Part shown: positions 8,775-15,207 of the stretch, one piece after another
Layout of the letters: every line of letters begins with the position of its first letter
Position numbering within the stretch: the first letter of the stretch is position 1
Assembly: GCA_016234265.1 (NCBI GenBank)
Contig: JACRFW010000041.1
Coordinates: forward strand, 1 to 34,621
DNA from: Candidatus Magasanikiibacteriota bacterium
GTDB taxonomy: Bacteria > Patescibacteriota > Patescibacteriia > Magasanikbacterales > GWA2-37-8
Direction: 5' to 3'
DNA length: 34,621 nucleotides
Program-made: the position numbers and the translations under genes
The notes under the pieces: model-generated
Told to the model about the DNA's origin: nothing
The model's database searches: none
The model's input: only the letters and a program-made list of their open reading frames with translations

Positions 8775-8855
8775 AAAAAACAGCTTCTTGAGCAAAAATC
8801 AAAACTCAAAGAGCTGTTCGATAGTGCGTTAGATAAATCAATGAGCAACAAATAA
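8775..8855 (+). pseudogene. Remnant of a second hsdS 3' end
   Basis: Read in the frame starting at 8775, this stretch encodes KKQLLEQKSKLKELFDSAL followed by DKSMSNK and a stop. It closely matches the end of HsdS (KKELLEQKIKLKELFDSAL, then HRAMSSGLPQ). The frame differs from that of hsdS and there is no start codon. The 37 bp between the hsdS stop and the remnant contain a short inverted repeat (GAACC ... GGTTC). This is the leftover tail of a recombined or replaced hsdS allele. Confidence 0.8.
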
Positions 8856-8892
8856 CATCCTTCAAACTTGAGAATATAAGGATATCGGGACC

Positions 8893-9624
8893 ATGTCTCC
8901 GAAATATAATTTAGACAAAATTAAGTTTGCGACCGATGGTCCGACTTTTGAAAAGGCGGTTGATTTATATGAGAAAGGAAAGGTGGCGAAGTTTAAGGGG
9001 GAACTTAATGGATTTTTCGCGACCGTTTTGGGAACGAAGCCATATAAGGTTTATGTGGGTAATCGATATTATGACCGAGGTGATTGTGAATGTTATCTTG
9101 GCCAGAATGATATGCTCTGCAAACATATGGTCGCAGTTGCTATTTATGCGGTAAAGGAAGGCAAGCCCCTCACAGATGAGGATAAGCGGCAAGTATCGCA
9201 GTCATCTTGCAGTGGCAAGGTTGGGACCCTGAATAAAACCGAGTTGTCTGCGCTCAAGAAATCCATTACCGGCGCCATAAGATACATAAAGTCATATGAA
9301 GGTCCTTCTCGCATTTGGTTTTCTTATCAAAGCTCGCTTTCGGAAGGGTGTAATCGTTTGGCTAAGATCATATCCGACTTGCCGGTAAACGAGCAAACCG
9401 CGAAGTTGCTTATTGATATGCTTTTGCGGCTTGACGGCAAACTCTGCCGCGGCGGTGTTGATGATTCGGATGGCACGGTTGGCGGCTTTATCGAGGAAAC
9501 TGTCCAGGTGCTTAAAGAATATGTAAAACTTGATCCGGATTGTATAAAGGTTTTTAAAGAACTTAAGGGTAAAGAAACTTGTTTTGGTTGGGAAGAACCG
9601 CTTGTAAAACTTATTGATTCTTAA
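8893..9624 (+). CDS. SWIM zinc-finger domain protein
   Basis: Protein of 243 aa with a clear SWIM zinc-finger signature, CEC-x8-CKH (residues about 62-75), preceded by a short beta-rich segment (VYVGNRYYDRGDC). SWIM domains bind zinc and are linked to DNA or protein binding; they occur in SWI2/SNF2-associated proteins, transposases and MuDR-like proteins. The rest (about 110-243) is helical with no motif I recognise. A TAAGGA motif at 8877-8882 lies 10 nt before the ATG and supports this start. It follows the hsdS remnant, so it may belong to the defence island, but its role is unknown. Confidence 0.75.
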   Translation: MSPKYNLDKIKFATDGPTFEKAVDLYEKGKVAKFKGELNGFFATVLGTKPYKVYVGNRYYDRGDCECYLGQNDMLCKHMVAVAIYAVKEGKPLTDEDKRQVSQSSCSGKVGTLNKTELSALKKSITGAIRYIKSYEGPSRIWFSYQSSLSEGCNRLAKIISDLPVNEQTAKLLIDMLLRLDGKLCRGGVDDSDGTVGGFIEETVQVLKEYVKLDPDCIKVFKELKGKETCFGWEEPLVKLIDS

Positions 9625-9654
9625 TAAGATTCATCCGTTAGATACGAAACGAAT

Positions 9655-10926
9655 ATGACCAGAATTTGGAATAAGCACAAACAATCAAATACCCCTCTTA
9701 AAAGAAAGGTCTTCGTAGCCATGTCCGGCGGCGTTGATTCTTCAGTCGCCGCCGCGCTTTTAGTATGGTCAAGAAAGTACGAAGTTGTCGGAGCATATAT
9801 GGTAAATTATGACGGTAGCAATGCTGCTTCGCACGCCATAGCGCGAAGCGCGGCGGCGTGCTGGTTGCCCGATTACAGAGACGCCCTGCGTGTCGCGGCG
9901 CATCTCGGCATTCCGCTCCTGAAGTTTGATTTCACCAAAGAGTACAAGCGGCTGGTGCTGGACTATATGTTCAAAGAGTACAAACTCGGGCGCACCCCCA
10001 ACCCTGATGTCCTCTGCAATACATTCATCAAGTTTGGCACCTGGTTAGATAAAGCACGCGAGCTCGGTTTTGATTATTTGGCGACGGGGCACTATGCACG
10101 AGTTGAGCAAGACCCCGCCTCGCCTCCCCTTAAAAGGGGAGGGAAAAGCACACCCCCTCCTTTCAAGGAGGGGAAAAGGGGAGGTCTCGTTCACTTACTT
10201 GAGGCCAAAGACACCAACAAAGACCAAACATACTTTTTGCACCAGCTCAATCAAGAGCAATTAGCCCGCACTATGTTCCCGATCGGCGGCTACACCAAGC
10301 CAGAGGTGCGCAAGCTCGCCAAAAAGTTTGGTTTGCCGACAGCCGAGAAAGAAGAGAGTATGGGCATTTGCTTTGTGGGCGAGGTGCCGATGAAAGAGTT
10401 TCTGGAGAAAAAAATTAAACACAAAAAAGGAAAAATTATTTTAAGCACCGGCGAGGTTGTGGGCAAACACGACGGCCTGCCGTTCTACACCATCGGTCAG
10501 CGACATTTTGGCAAGCGAAGCGTTGTTGGAAAAAATGTCATCCAGAGCGGAGCGCCCGCCCGACTGAACGACATCAGTCGTTCGGGCGGGAAGGATCTTC
10601 CTATTTCCGACAGTCGCCCGCTTTTCGTTTTTGAAAAACGCACTAAAACCAATGAATTGGTCGTTGGCTATGAAAGCGACTCGCTCTTGTATAAGAAGGA
10701 AGTGGCGTTGGCTGATGTCCGCTGGATTAGTGGACAATCACCCAAGTTTCCATTACAATGTGAAGTACGTCTACGCCACCGACAACCATTACAAAAAGCA
10801 ATTGTGAGTCTTCAGTCTTCAGTCTTCAGTCTGTCTTTCGCCAAACCACAACGCGCCGTCACCCCCGGACAGTTTGTGGTGTTTTACCGGAAAGGTGAAT
10901 GTTTAGGTGGCGGAGTAGTAGTATGA
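9655..10926 (+). CDS. mnmA: tRNA-specific 2-thiouridylase MnmA, with in-frame repeat insertions
   Basis: MnmA catalyses sulfur transfer to U34 of tRNA-Lys, -Glu and -Gln. The PP-loop SGGVDSS is at 24-30, the first catalytic cysteine is in NPDVLCN (C121), and the second is in MGICFVGE (C239). TIGQRHFG precedes the C-terminal beta-barrel. At 423 aa it is longer than the roughly 360 aa usual for the family. The excess lies in translated repeats: a proline/glycine/lysine-rich insert after YARVEQ (two hairpins, 10123-10173) and a second insert after VVGKN (10537 to about 10612). A 7-nt tandem repeat (10807-10832) encodes part of the C-terminal domain. Both catalytic cysteines and the PP-loop remain, so activity is plausible. 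The stop overlaps the next start (ATGA at 10923). Confidence 0.93.
   Translation: MTRIWNKHKQSNTPLKRKVFVAMSGGVDSSVAAALLVWSRKYEVVGAYMVNYDGSNAASHAIARSAAACWLPDYRDALRVAAHLGIPLLKFDFTKEYKRLVLDYMFKEYKLGRTPNPDVLCNTFIKFGTWLDKARELGFDYLATGHYARVEQDPASPPLKRGGKSTPPPFKEGKRGGLVHLLEAKDTNKDQTYFLHQLNQEQLARTMFPIGGYTKPEVRKLAKKFGLPTAEKEESMGICFVGEVPMKEFLEKKIKHKKGKIILSTGEVVGKHDGLPFYTIGQRHFGKRSVVGKNVIQSGAPARLNDISRSGGKDLPISDSRPLFVFEKRTKTNELVVGYESDSLLYKKEVALADVRWISGQSPKFPLQCEVRLRHRQPLQKAIVSLQSSVFSLSFAKPQRAVTPGQFVVFYRKGECLGGGVVV
10123..10173. repeat. Pair of CCTCCCCTT-type palindromes inside mnmA
   Basis: CCTCCCCTT (10123-10131) pairs with AAGGGGAGG (10134-10142), and CCCCTCCTT (10154-10162) pairs with AAGGAGGGG (10165-10173). 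Both stems are perfect 9-bp matches with 2-nt loops. Similar palindromes sit inside the GT2 gene (25356-25376) and fmt (27176-27196), so this is a dispersed family in this genome. Confidence 0.8.
10537..10601. repeat. GTCATCC...AAGGATCTTCC repeat inside mnmA
   Basis: Starts with GTCATCCAGAG and ends with GAAGGATCTTCC, with a GC-rich inverted repeat between (CCCGCCCGA ... TCGGGCGGG). The same outer boxes bracket the intergenic elements at 24772 and 28464. Here the element is translated within MnmA. Confidence 0.7.
10807..10832. repeat. 7-nt tandem repeat in mnmA
   Basis: AGTCTTC is repeated three times at 10807-10827, followed by a partial copy. The unit is not a multiple of three, so loss or gain of one copy would shift the frame of the last 40 or so codons. 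Confidence 0.7.
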
Positions 10927-11093
10927 ACAGATTTTTTCAACTTAAGGTAGCAATAAAAGATTTGTATTCAAGTATTGAGAAATTGCATGCTGCTTTTGAG
11001 GAGCGACCTTTCACGCCAGACGGTAGACTCGTAGGTGATATAGGAGAAGCCATTGCACATTTGGAATTTGGAGTTATAATCGATGTTAAGTAA
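10923..11093 (+). pseudogene. Truncated DUF6998-like ORF
   Basis: A 56-aa ORF whose start overlaps the mnmA stop. The segment PFTPDGRLVGDIGEAIA followed by HLEFG resembles the N-terminal half of DUF6998-type proteins, which from memory are well over 100 aa; I could not check this. The reading frame stops at TAA (11091-11093), one base before a copy of the alaS start. It is probably a gene fragment left by the rearrangement described under findings, though a functional small protein cannot be excluded. Confidence 0.5.
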
Positions 11094-11094
11094 T

Positions 11095-11142
11095 ATGCTC
11101 ACCTCAAAAGAACTCCGTCAGAAATATTTGTATGCACTCTAA
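11095..11142 (+). pseudogene. Remnant copy of the alaS 5' end
   Basis: Encodes MLTSKELRQKYL and then YAL-stop. The first 12 residues are identical to the start of AlaS at 11764. At the DNA level 31 of 36 positions match and all five differences are synonymous. The NYN gene begins at 11132, inside this remnant in another frame. It marks a former alaS start or a recombination junction. Confidence 0.75.
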
Positions 11143-11620
11143 CGAAAAAATTTTTGCTTATATTGACGCCGCCAATCTCCACAACGGTGTAGCTGAGCTT
11201 GGATGGCGATTAGAGTATCAACGTTTCCGTATTTGGCTGAAAGAAAAGTTTGATGTCGTAAATGCTTATTTGTTTATCGGTTTTCTTCCCAAAAATAAAA
11301 ATCTCTACACCTATCTGCAGGAAGTGGGCTTCATTTTAGTCTATAAAGAAATAAGTTATGACGGCACTGGGAAAGTAAAAGGAAATTGCGATGCCGCTTT
11401 GGTGTTAAAGGCGGCGGTAGATTTTTACGAACGCAACTTTACTGAAGCGGTTATTGTTTCTAGTGATGGAGATTACGCGGAACTTGTAAATTTTCTTAAG
11501 GACAAACAGTCTCTCCGCATGGTTATATCACCAAGCAACAAATGTTCGTATTTATTGCGAAAACAGAATATACCTTTGTTGTATCTAAATACGCAACGTG
11601 GTAAATTAGAGCATAAATAA
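11132..11620 (+). CDS. NYN domain protein (LabA/DUF88-like, PIN-fold nuclease)
   Basis: Protein of 162 aa with the features of NYN/LabA proteins. These are an N-terminal AYIDAANLHNG (first acidic metal ligand, D12), a central GNCDAALVLKA, and VSSDGDYAELVNFL (acidic residues of the second metal site) at about 110-123. NYN domains adopt a PIN-like fold and are predicted metal-dependent RNases. The first codons lie inside the duplicated alaS start, so the gene probably arrived with, or was captured by, the rearrangement. A stem-loop terminator follows directly. The substrate is unknown. Confidence 0.8.
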   Translation: MHSNEKIFAYIDAANLHNGVAELGWRLEYQRFRIWLKEKFDVVNAYLFIGFLPKNKNLYTYLQEVGFILVYKEISYDGTGKVKGNCDAALVLKAAVDFYERNFTEAVIVSSDGDYAELVNFLKDKQSLRMVISPSNKCSYLLRKQNIPLLYLNTQRGKLEHK

Positions 11621-11662
11621 AAAAAGCCCCCGATACGGACGAAACCGTATAAGGGTCTTTTT
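11621..11662. terminator. Stem-loop terminator after the NYN gene
   Basis: An A-run and GCCCC lead into ATACGG (11633-11638), which pairs with CCGTAT (11645-11650) around a 6-nt loop. The stem resumes after a small internal loop, and a T-run ends at 11662. The A/T tracts on both sides could let it work in both directions. Confidence 0.65.
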
Positions 11663-11763
11663 CATAGTGATACACCTATCATAGCAGAATCTTAGTTTTT
11701 GTCAAGTTCTGGCTGTGGATATTAAAGGAGCGAAGGAGGGGGTGGGGAAGTAGTCAGGTAATT

Positions 11764-13656
11764 ATGCTCACATCGAAAGAACTCCGCCAAAAATATTTAG
11801 ACTTTTTTGCTTCGAAAGGACACGCCATTATCCCTTCGGCTTCTTTGGTTCCGGACAACGACCCGACCGTGCTCTTCACGACCGCCGGTATGCACCCGCT
11901 CGTGCCCTATCTCATGGGGCAGAAGCACCCGTCCGGCAGTCGGCTCGTGAACGTGCAAAAATGTATCCGCACCCAGGATATTGATGAAGTCGGGGACAAT
12001 CGCCACGACACTTTTTTTGAAATGCTGGGCAACTGGTCCTTGGGGGATTACTTCAAGAAAGAAGCTATTGAATGGAGCTGGGAATTTTTGACCTCGTCCA
12101 AGTGGCTCAACATTGATAAGAAAAAATTAGCGGTCACGGTCTTCACTGGCGACAACGATGCTCCACGCGACGATGAGTCGGCCGGTATTTGGAAATCTTT
12201 TGGCGTGCCCGAAGAGCGCATTGGCTATCTGCCCAAGAAAAATAACTGGTGGGGCCCGGCCGGCCAAACTGGCCCGTGCGGACCAGACACCGAAATGTTC
12301 TATTGGAAAGGTGCCACCGACCTGCCACCAGCCGGTAGCAACCCAGCGACCGACGAAGACAATTGGCTGGAGATCTGGAACGACGTCTTCATGCAGTATA
12401 ACAAAAAAGCTGATGGCACCTTTGAGCCGTTGAAACAGCAGAACGTAGATACCGGCATGGGCCTAGAGCGCACGCTGGTTGTCTTGAACGGTTTGAGCGA
12501 TGTTTTTCAGATTGATACTTTCTGGCCGCTCATCCAGAAAATTCAGGATATTTCCGGACGGGAATACGTTGAGAGTAAAGACGTGACCAAGTCCATGCGC
12601 ATTGTCGCCGACCATCTGCGCACCGCCACGATGATTATGGGCGACGACGCCCACATCGCCCCGAGCAACGTGGAGCGCGGCTATATTGTCCGTCGGCTGA
12701 TCCGCCGCGCCGTGCGCCGCGGTCGTTTGCTTGGTATCAAAGAAAACTTCTGCGACCAAATAGCTTCCGAAATTATTGCTTTGTTTGGTACTGTCTACCC
12801 GGAGCTGACGCGCAACAAAGATTTTGTCACTACCGAAATGGCTCGAGAAGAAAGTAAATTTAGAAATACGATTGAACAAGGGCTGAAAGAATTAAATAAA
12901 CTTATTGAAAAAAAGATAAAAGAAATGGAATCCGCTTTTGCCGTGCGTTGGCCGCCGAAAGACCCAATTGCAAAATCTAATTACACAATTAACGCTGTGA
13001 CGCCTCAAGAAGCATTTGATTTATATCAGTCACATGGCTTCCCATTAGAATTAATCAATGAGGAACTAGCGGGATATGGGCTGTTCATTGATGCTATTGA
13101 GTTTGATAGAGAATTTAAAAAGCACCAGGAACTTTCTCGCACCGGAGCCGAGCAAAAATTTGCCGGTGGCCTGGCCGACCACAGCGAGATTTCTACGAAG
13201 TACCATACAGCGACACATTTGCTCCACGCGGCTTTACAACGCGTCCTCGGGCCTCATGCTATGCAGCGGGGGAGCAACATCACCCAGGAACGTATGCGTT
13301 TTGACTTTGCCCACCCGGAAAAAATGACGTCGGAGCAGGTCAAACAGGCCGAAGACATGGTCAATGCCGCTATTCAGAAAGATTATCCGGTCTCCTGGCA
13401 GGAAATGAGCTTTGAGGAAGCCAAAGAAAAAGGCGCTATCGGGCTTTTTGAGGACAAATACCAGGCCAGAGTGAAGGTGTATACTGTCGGTGACACCAGC
13501 CAAAAAGCCTTTGCCGACCCGACTAGCCCTACCTATAGCCGCGAGGTTTGTGGTGGCCCGCATGTAGAGCACACCGGCACCATTGGTCATTTTAAAATTG
13601 TTAAGGAGGAAGCGGTCGCCGCCGGCATTCGCCGCATTAAGGCCATTGTAGAGTAA
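11764..13656 (+). CDS. alaS: Alanyl-tRNA synthetase lacking the C-terminal C-Ala domain
   Basis: AlaRS, 630 aa, starting MLTSKELRQKYLDFFASKGH. The class II catalytic core (motif 2 with RTQDIDEVGDNRHDTFFEMLGN, motif 3 with GMGLERT) is followed by the tRNA-recognition region (ERGYIVRRLIRRAVRRGR). The editing domain has its zinc ligands H481 and H485 (HTATH) and C596 and H600 (CGGPH). The protein stops just after the editing domain (GIRRIKAIVE). The roughly 240-residue DHHA1/C-Ala region of standard 870-aa AlaRS is missing. No in-frame continuation follows, and the gene ends before a repeat element. Aminoacylation and editing motifs are intact. The CAGGT at 11755-11759 is a weak ribosome binding site. 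Confidence 0.94.
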   Translation: MLTSKELRQKYLDFFASKGHAIIPSASLVPDNDPTVLFTTAGMHPLVPYLMGQKHPSGSRLVNVQKCIRTQDIDEVGDNRHDTFFEMLGNWSLGDYFKKEAIEWSWEFLTSSKWLNIDKKKLAVTVFTGDNDAPRDDESAGIWKSFGVPEERIGYLPKKNNWWGPAGQTGPCGPDTEMFYWKGATDLPPAGSNPATDEDNWLEIWNDVFMQYNKKADGTFEPLKQQNVDTGMGLERTLVVLNGLSDVFQIDTFWPLIQKIQDISGREYVESKDVTKSMRIVADHLRTATMIMGDDAHIAPSNVERGYIVRRLIRRAVRRGRLLGIKENFCDQIASEIIALFGTVYPELTRNKDFVTTEMAREESKFRNTIEQGLKELNKLIEKKIKEMESAFAVRWPPKDPIAKSNYTINAVTPQEAFDLYQSHGFPLELINEELAGYGLFIDAIEFDREFKKHQELSRTGAEQKFAGGLADHSEISTKYHTATHLLHAALQRVLGPHAMQRGSNITQERMRFDFAHPEKMTSEQVKQAEDMVNAAIQKDYPVSWQEMSFEEAKEKGAIGLFEDKYQARVKVYTVGDTSQKAFADPTSPTYSREVCGGPHVEHTGTIGHFKIVKEEAVAAGIRRIKAIVE

Positions 13657-13670
13657 CGTGGCGTCGCACT

Positions 13671-13743
13671 GTCATTCCCGCGAAAGCGGGAATCCATTCA
13701 CGAACCAAGTAGAGTTATAGATTCCCGCTTTCGCGGGAATGAC
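13671..13743. repeat. ATTCCCGCGAAAGCGGGAAT repeat pair
   Basis: A 24-nt segment at 13671-13694 and its exact reverse complement at 13720-13743 are separated by 25 nt. Each arm is itself nearly palindromic (CCCGC-GAAA-GCGGG). This is a REP-like intergenic element and may also act as a transcript-end hairpin for alaS, but no T-run follows. Confidence 0.85.
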
Positions 13744-13752
13744 AAACTAAAT

Positions 13753-14211
13753 GTGGTCAAACGATTCATAGCACATCTCTGGAGCGCGCGGCGCGAATTT
13801 GCCAAATATTTTATTATCGGCGTAAGCGGCGTAGCGCTTGATATTGGTTCGCTCTACGTTCTCAAAGAATACGTTCACTGGAGCGCCGTTGCCGCCGTCA
13901 TTGTCAATCAGGCGGTACTTATCAACTATGGTTTTTTTCTTAATAAATATTGGGCTTTTAAATCAACGGGCATCACCCATCGGCAGATTATTCGCTATTA
14001 TCTTCTGGCTTTAGCAAATTATCTGTTCTCCATTTTTTGGATGTGGTTTTTTCACGATCGCTTCGGTTTCAATTATTTATTGACGAGAGTAGCCAATATT
14101 GCTTTGGCAGTGACCTGGAATTTCCTTCTTTATAAGCACTGGGTATATGGAGGAAAGGCTAATATTAGCCAAACAGAAGCCCTGACCAGTATTCCCCTTG
14201 ACGAATTATAA
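13753..14211 (+). CDS. GtrA-like membrane protein
   Basis: GtrA family protein of 152 aa. Four hydrophobic segments are visible (about 19-38, 41-60, 83-103 and 112-128), with the family features FAKYFIIGVSG at the first helix and NYGFFLNKYWAF between helices two and three. GtrA proteins are thought to move lipid-linked sugars across the membrane or assist glycosyltransferases, which fits the surface-polysaccharide genes downstream. The start is GTG at 13753. An ATG two bases earlier is in another frame, and no Shine-Dalgarno site is visible. The infA promoter lies inside its 3' end. Confidence 0.8.
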   Translation: MVKRFIAHLWSARREFAKYFIIGVSGVALDIGSLYVLKEYVHWSAVAAVIVNQAVLINYGFFLNKYWAFKSTGITHRQIIRYYLLALANYLFSIFWMWFFHDRFGFNYLLTRVANIALAVTWNFLLYKHWVYGGKANISQTEALTSIPLDEL

Positions 14212-14226
14212 TGTTTTCGCTATACT
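14198..14226 (+). promoter_or_regulatory. Promoter of the infA-ribosomal protein operon
   Basis: TTGACG (14198-14203) and TATACT (14221-14226) are 17 bp apart. The transcript should begin near 14233, only about 16 nt before the infA start, leaving no room for a strong ribosome binding site. Confidence 0.75.
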
Positions 14227-14248
14227 ATTCACAGCTTAACTATTTGCG

Positions 14249-14464
14249 ATGCCTAAAAGTGACACCATAGAACTACGTGGGTCGGTTGAAGAATTATTGC
14301 CCGCGGGAATGTTTAGAGTGAAACTGGAAAGCGGCCAGATGATTATCGCCCACTTGTCAGGAAAGATGCGTCTGAATAAGATCCGTTTGTCCGTGGCCGA
14401 CAAGGTTAAAGTGGAAATGACGCCATACGATCTGACGAAAGGGCGCGTCACATTCCGTTTTTAA
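14249..14464 (+). CDS. infA: Translation initiation factor IF-1
   Basis: IF-1, 71 aa, a single S1-like OB-fold: [23 protein letters not shown], then [34 protein letters not shown]. Length and sequence are typical. It binds the ribosomal A site during initiation. It is the first gene of the ribosomal protein operon, directly after a near-consensus promoter. It is separated from rpmJ by a 184-nt region that holds a structured RNA element. Confidence 0.96.
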   Translation: MPKSDTIELRGSVEELLPAGMFRVKLESGQMIIAHLSGKMRLNKIRLSVADKVKVEMTPYDLTKGRVTFRF

Positions 14465-14466
14465 AT

Positions 14467-14574
14467 AAAAATATCAACCAGTGCGGTGTAGCTCTGCCAA
14501 ACTGACTCAAAGACACTCGGTCCGTAGTCAGCGTTCGCGGGGCCATGATATCGCGGCAGTGGTTGGTATTTTTT
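14467..14574 (+). ncRNA. Structured RNA element / candidate ribosomal-protein leader between infA and rpmJ
   Basis: Positions 14467-14484 pair with 14556-14573 to give an 18-bp closing stem with one mismatch and one G-U pair. Inside are a helix 14502-14507/14526-14531 that contains a nested GAC/GTC hairpin (14512-14514/14520-14522), and a CGCG/CGCG hairpin (14536-14539/14552-14555). The result is a multi-branched fold. The 3' strand of the closing stem runs into a T-run, as in an attenuator. The position before rpmJ-rpsM-rpsK-rpsD suits feedback control by a ribosomal protein such as S4, but this is inference. I do not recognise the fold as a known family. Confidence 0.55.
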
Positions 14575-14617
14575 GATAGCGACCAAAATCTTTGAAAAAA
14601 TTTTGTGTCAGCTAACA

Positions 14618-14634
14618 ATCCGCCTCTGGCGGAT
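14618..14634. repeat. Short ATCCGCC-TCT-GGCGGAT hairpin
   Basis: Perfect 7-bp arms with a 3-nt loop, 14 nt before the rpmJ start. It could be a small dispersed repeat or part of the leader. No T-run follows. Confidence 0.6.
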
Positions 14635-14648
14635 ATTCCATTTTTACT

Positions 14649-14762
14649 ATGAAAGTTCGCGCGTCAGTGAAAAAGGTCTGTATTAAATGTAAGTTAGTCC
14701 GTCGTAAAGGAAAATTACGCGTGATTTGCTCTACCCAAAAACATAAACAACGCCAAGGCTAA
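14649..14762 (+). CDS. rpmJ: Ribosomal protein L36
   Basis: A 37-aa protein, [20 protein letters not shown] and then [17 protein letters not shown]. It has the zinc-ribbon pattern of L36: C11, C14 and C27, with H32 in place of the fourth ligand. Length and operon position (infA-rpmJ-rpsM) are canonical. No Shine-Dalgarno site is evident. Confidence 0.95.
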   Translation: MKVRASVKKVCIKCKLVRRKGKLRVICSTQKHKQRQG

Positions 14763-14788
14763 ACTAAACTCTTTATTAGATTTTTATT

Positions 14789-15175
14789 ATGCGTATCGCT
14801 GGTACCAACATTCCTAAAGAAAAGAAAATTGAATTTTCCTTACCTTATGTCTACGGCATTGGCCCGACCTTGTCTCGGCAAATTTTGAAAGCCGCCGGCA
14901 TTGATGGCAACATCCGCACCAAGAATTTGACCAACGAACAGGAAGACAAGCTCCGCGCGATCGTTGAAAAGAGCTACCGCACCGAGGGCGATCTGAAGCG
15001 CGAAGTGCAGGGCAACATTAAATCGCTCAAAGATATCAAGTGTTATCGCGGCGTTCGCCACATGAAGCACTTGCCGGTTCGCGGCCAGCGCACCAAGACC
15101 AATTCCCGCACCGTGCGCGGCAACGTCCGGAAAACCATGGGCAGCGGCCGCAAAGACGCCGGTCAAAAGACTTAA
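14789..15175 (+). CDS. rpsM: Ribosomal protein S13
   Basis: S13, 128 aa, with the family start MRIAGTNIPKEKKIEFSLPY, a central helix-turn-helix region (YVYGIGPTLSRQILKAAGI) and the C-terminal GVRHMKHLPVRGQRTKTNSRT that contacts rRNA and tRNA in the small-subunit head. It follows rpmJ by 26 nt and precedes rpsK by 32 nt. It also lies next to the alpha-operon-like leader discussed at 14467. Confidence 0.96.
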   Translation: MRIAGTNIPKEKKIEFSLPYVYGIGPTLSRQILKAAGIDGNIRTKNLTNEQEDKLRAIVEKSYRTEGDLKREVQGNIKSLKDIKCYRGVRHMKHLPVRGQRTKTNSRTVRGNVRKTMGSGRKDAGQKT

Positions 15176-15207
15176 TTTTACTCTTCTCCATACAGCGAGA
15201 CACTTCT

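Noticed and set aside
10123-10173. CRISPR-like repeats
   Set aside because: The palindromes are adjacent, have no regular spacers and lie inside a coding gene; no CRISPR array or cas gene was seen in the window.
14485-14540. tRNA-like sequence (GGTGTAGCTC, GTTCGCGGGG)
   Set aside because: The pieces resemble D- and T-arm boxes, but there is no acceptor stem of 7 bp, no anticodon arm in place and no CCA-proximal discriminator. The region folds better as one long-stem element.
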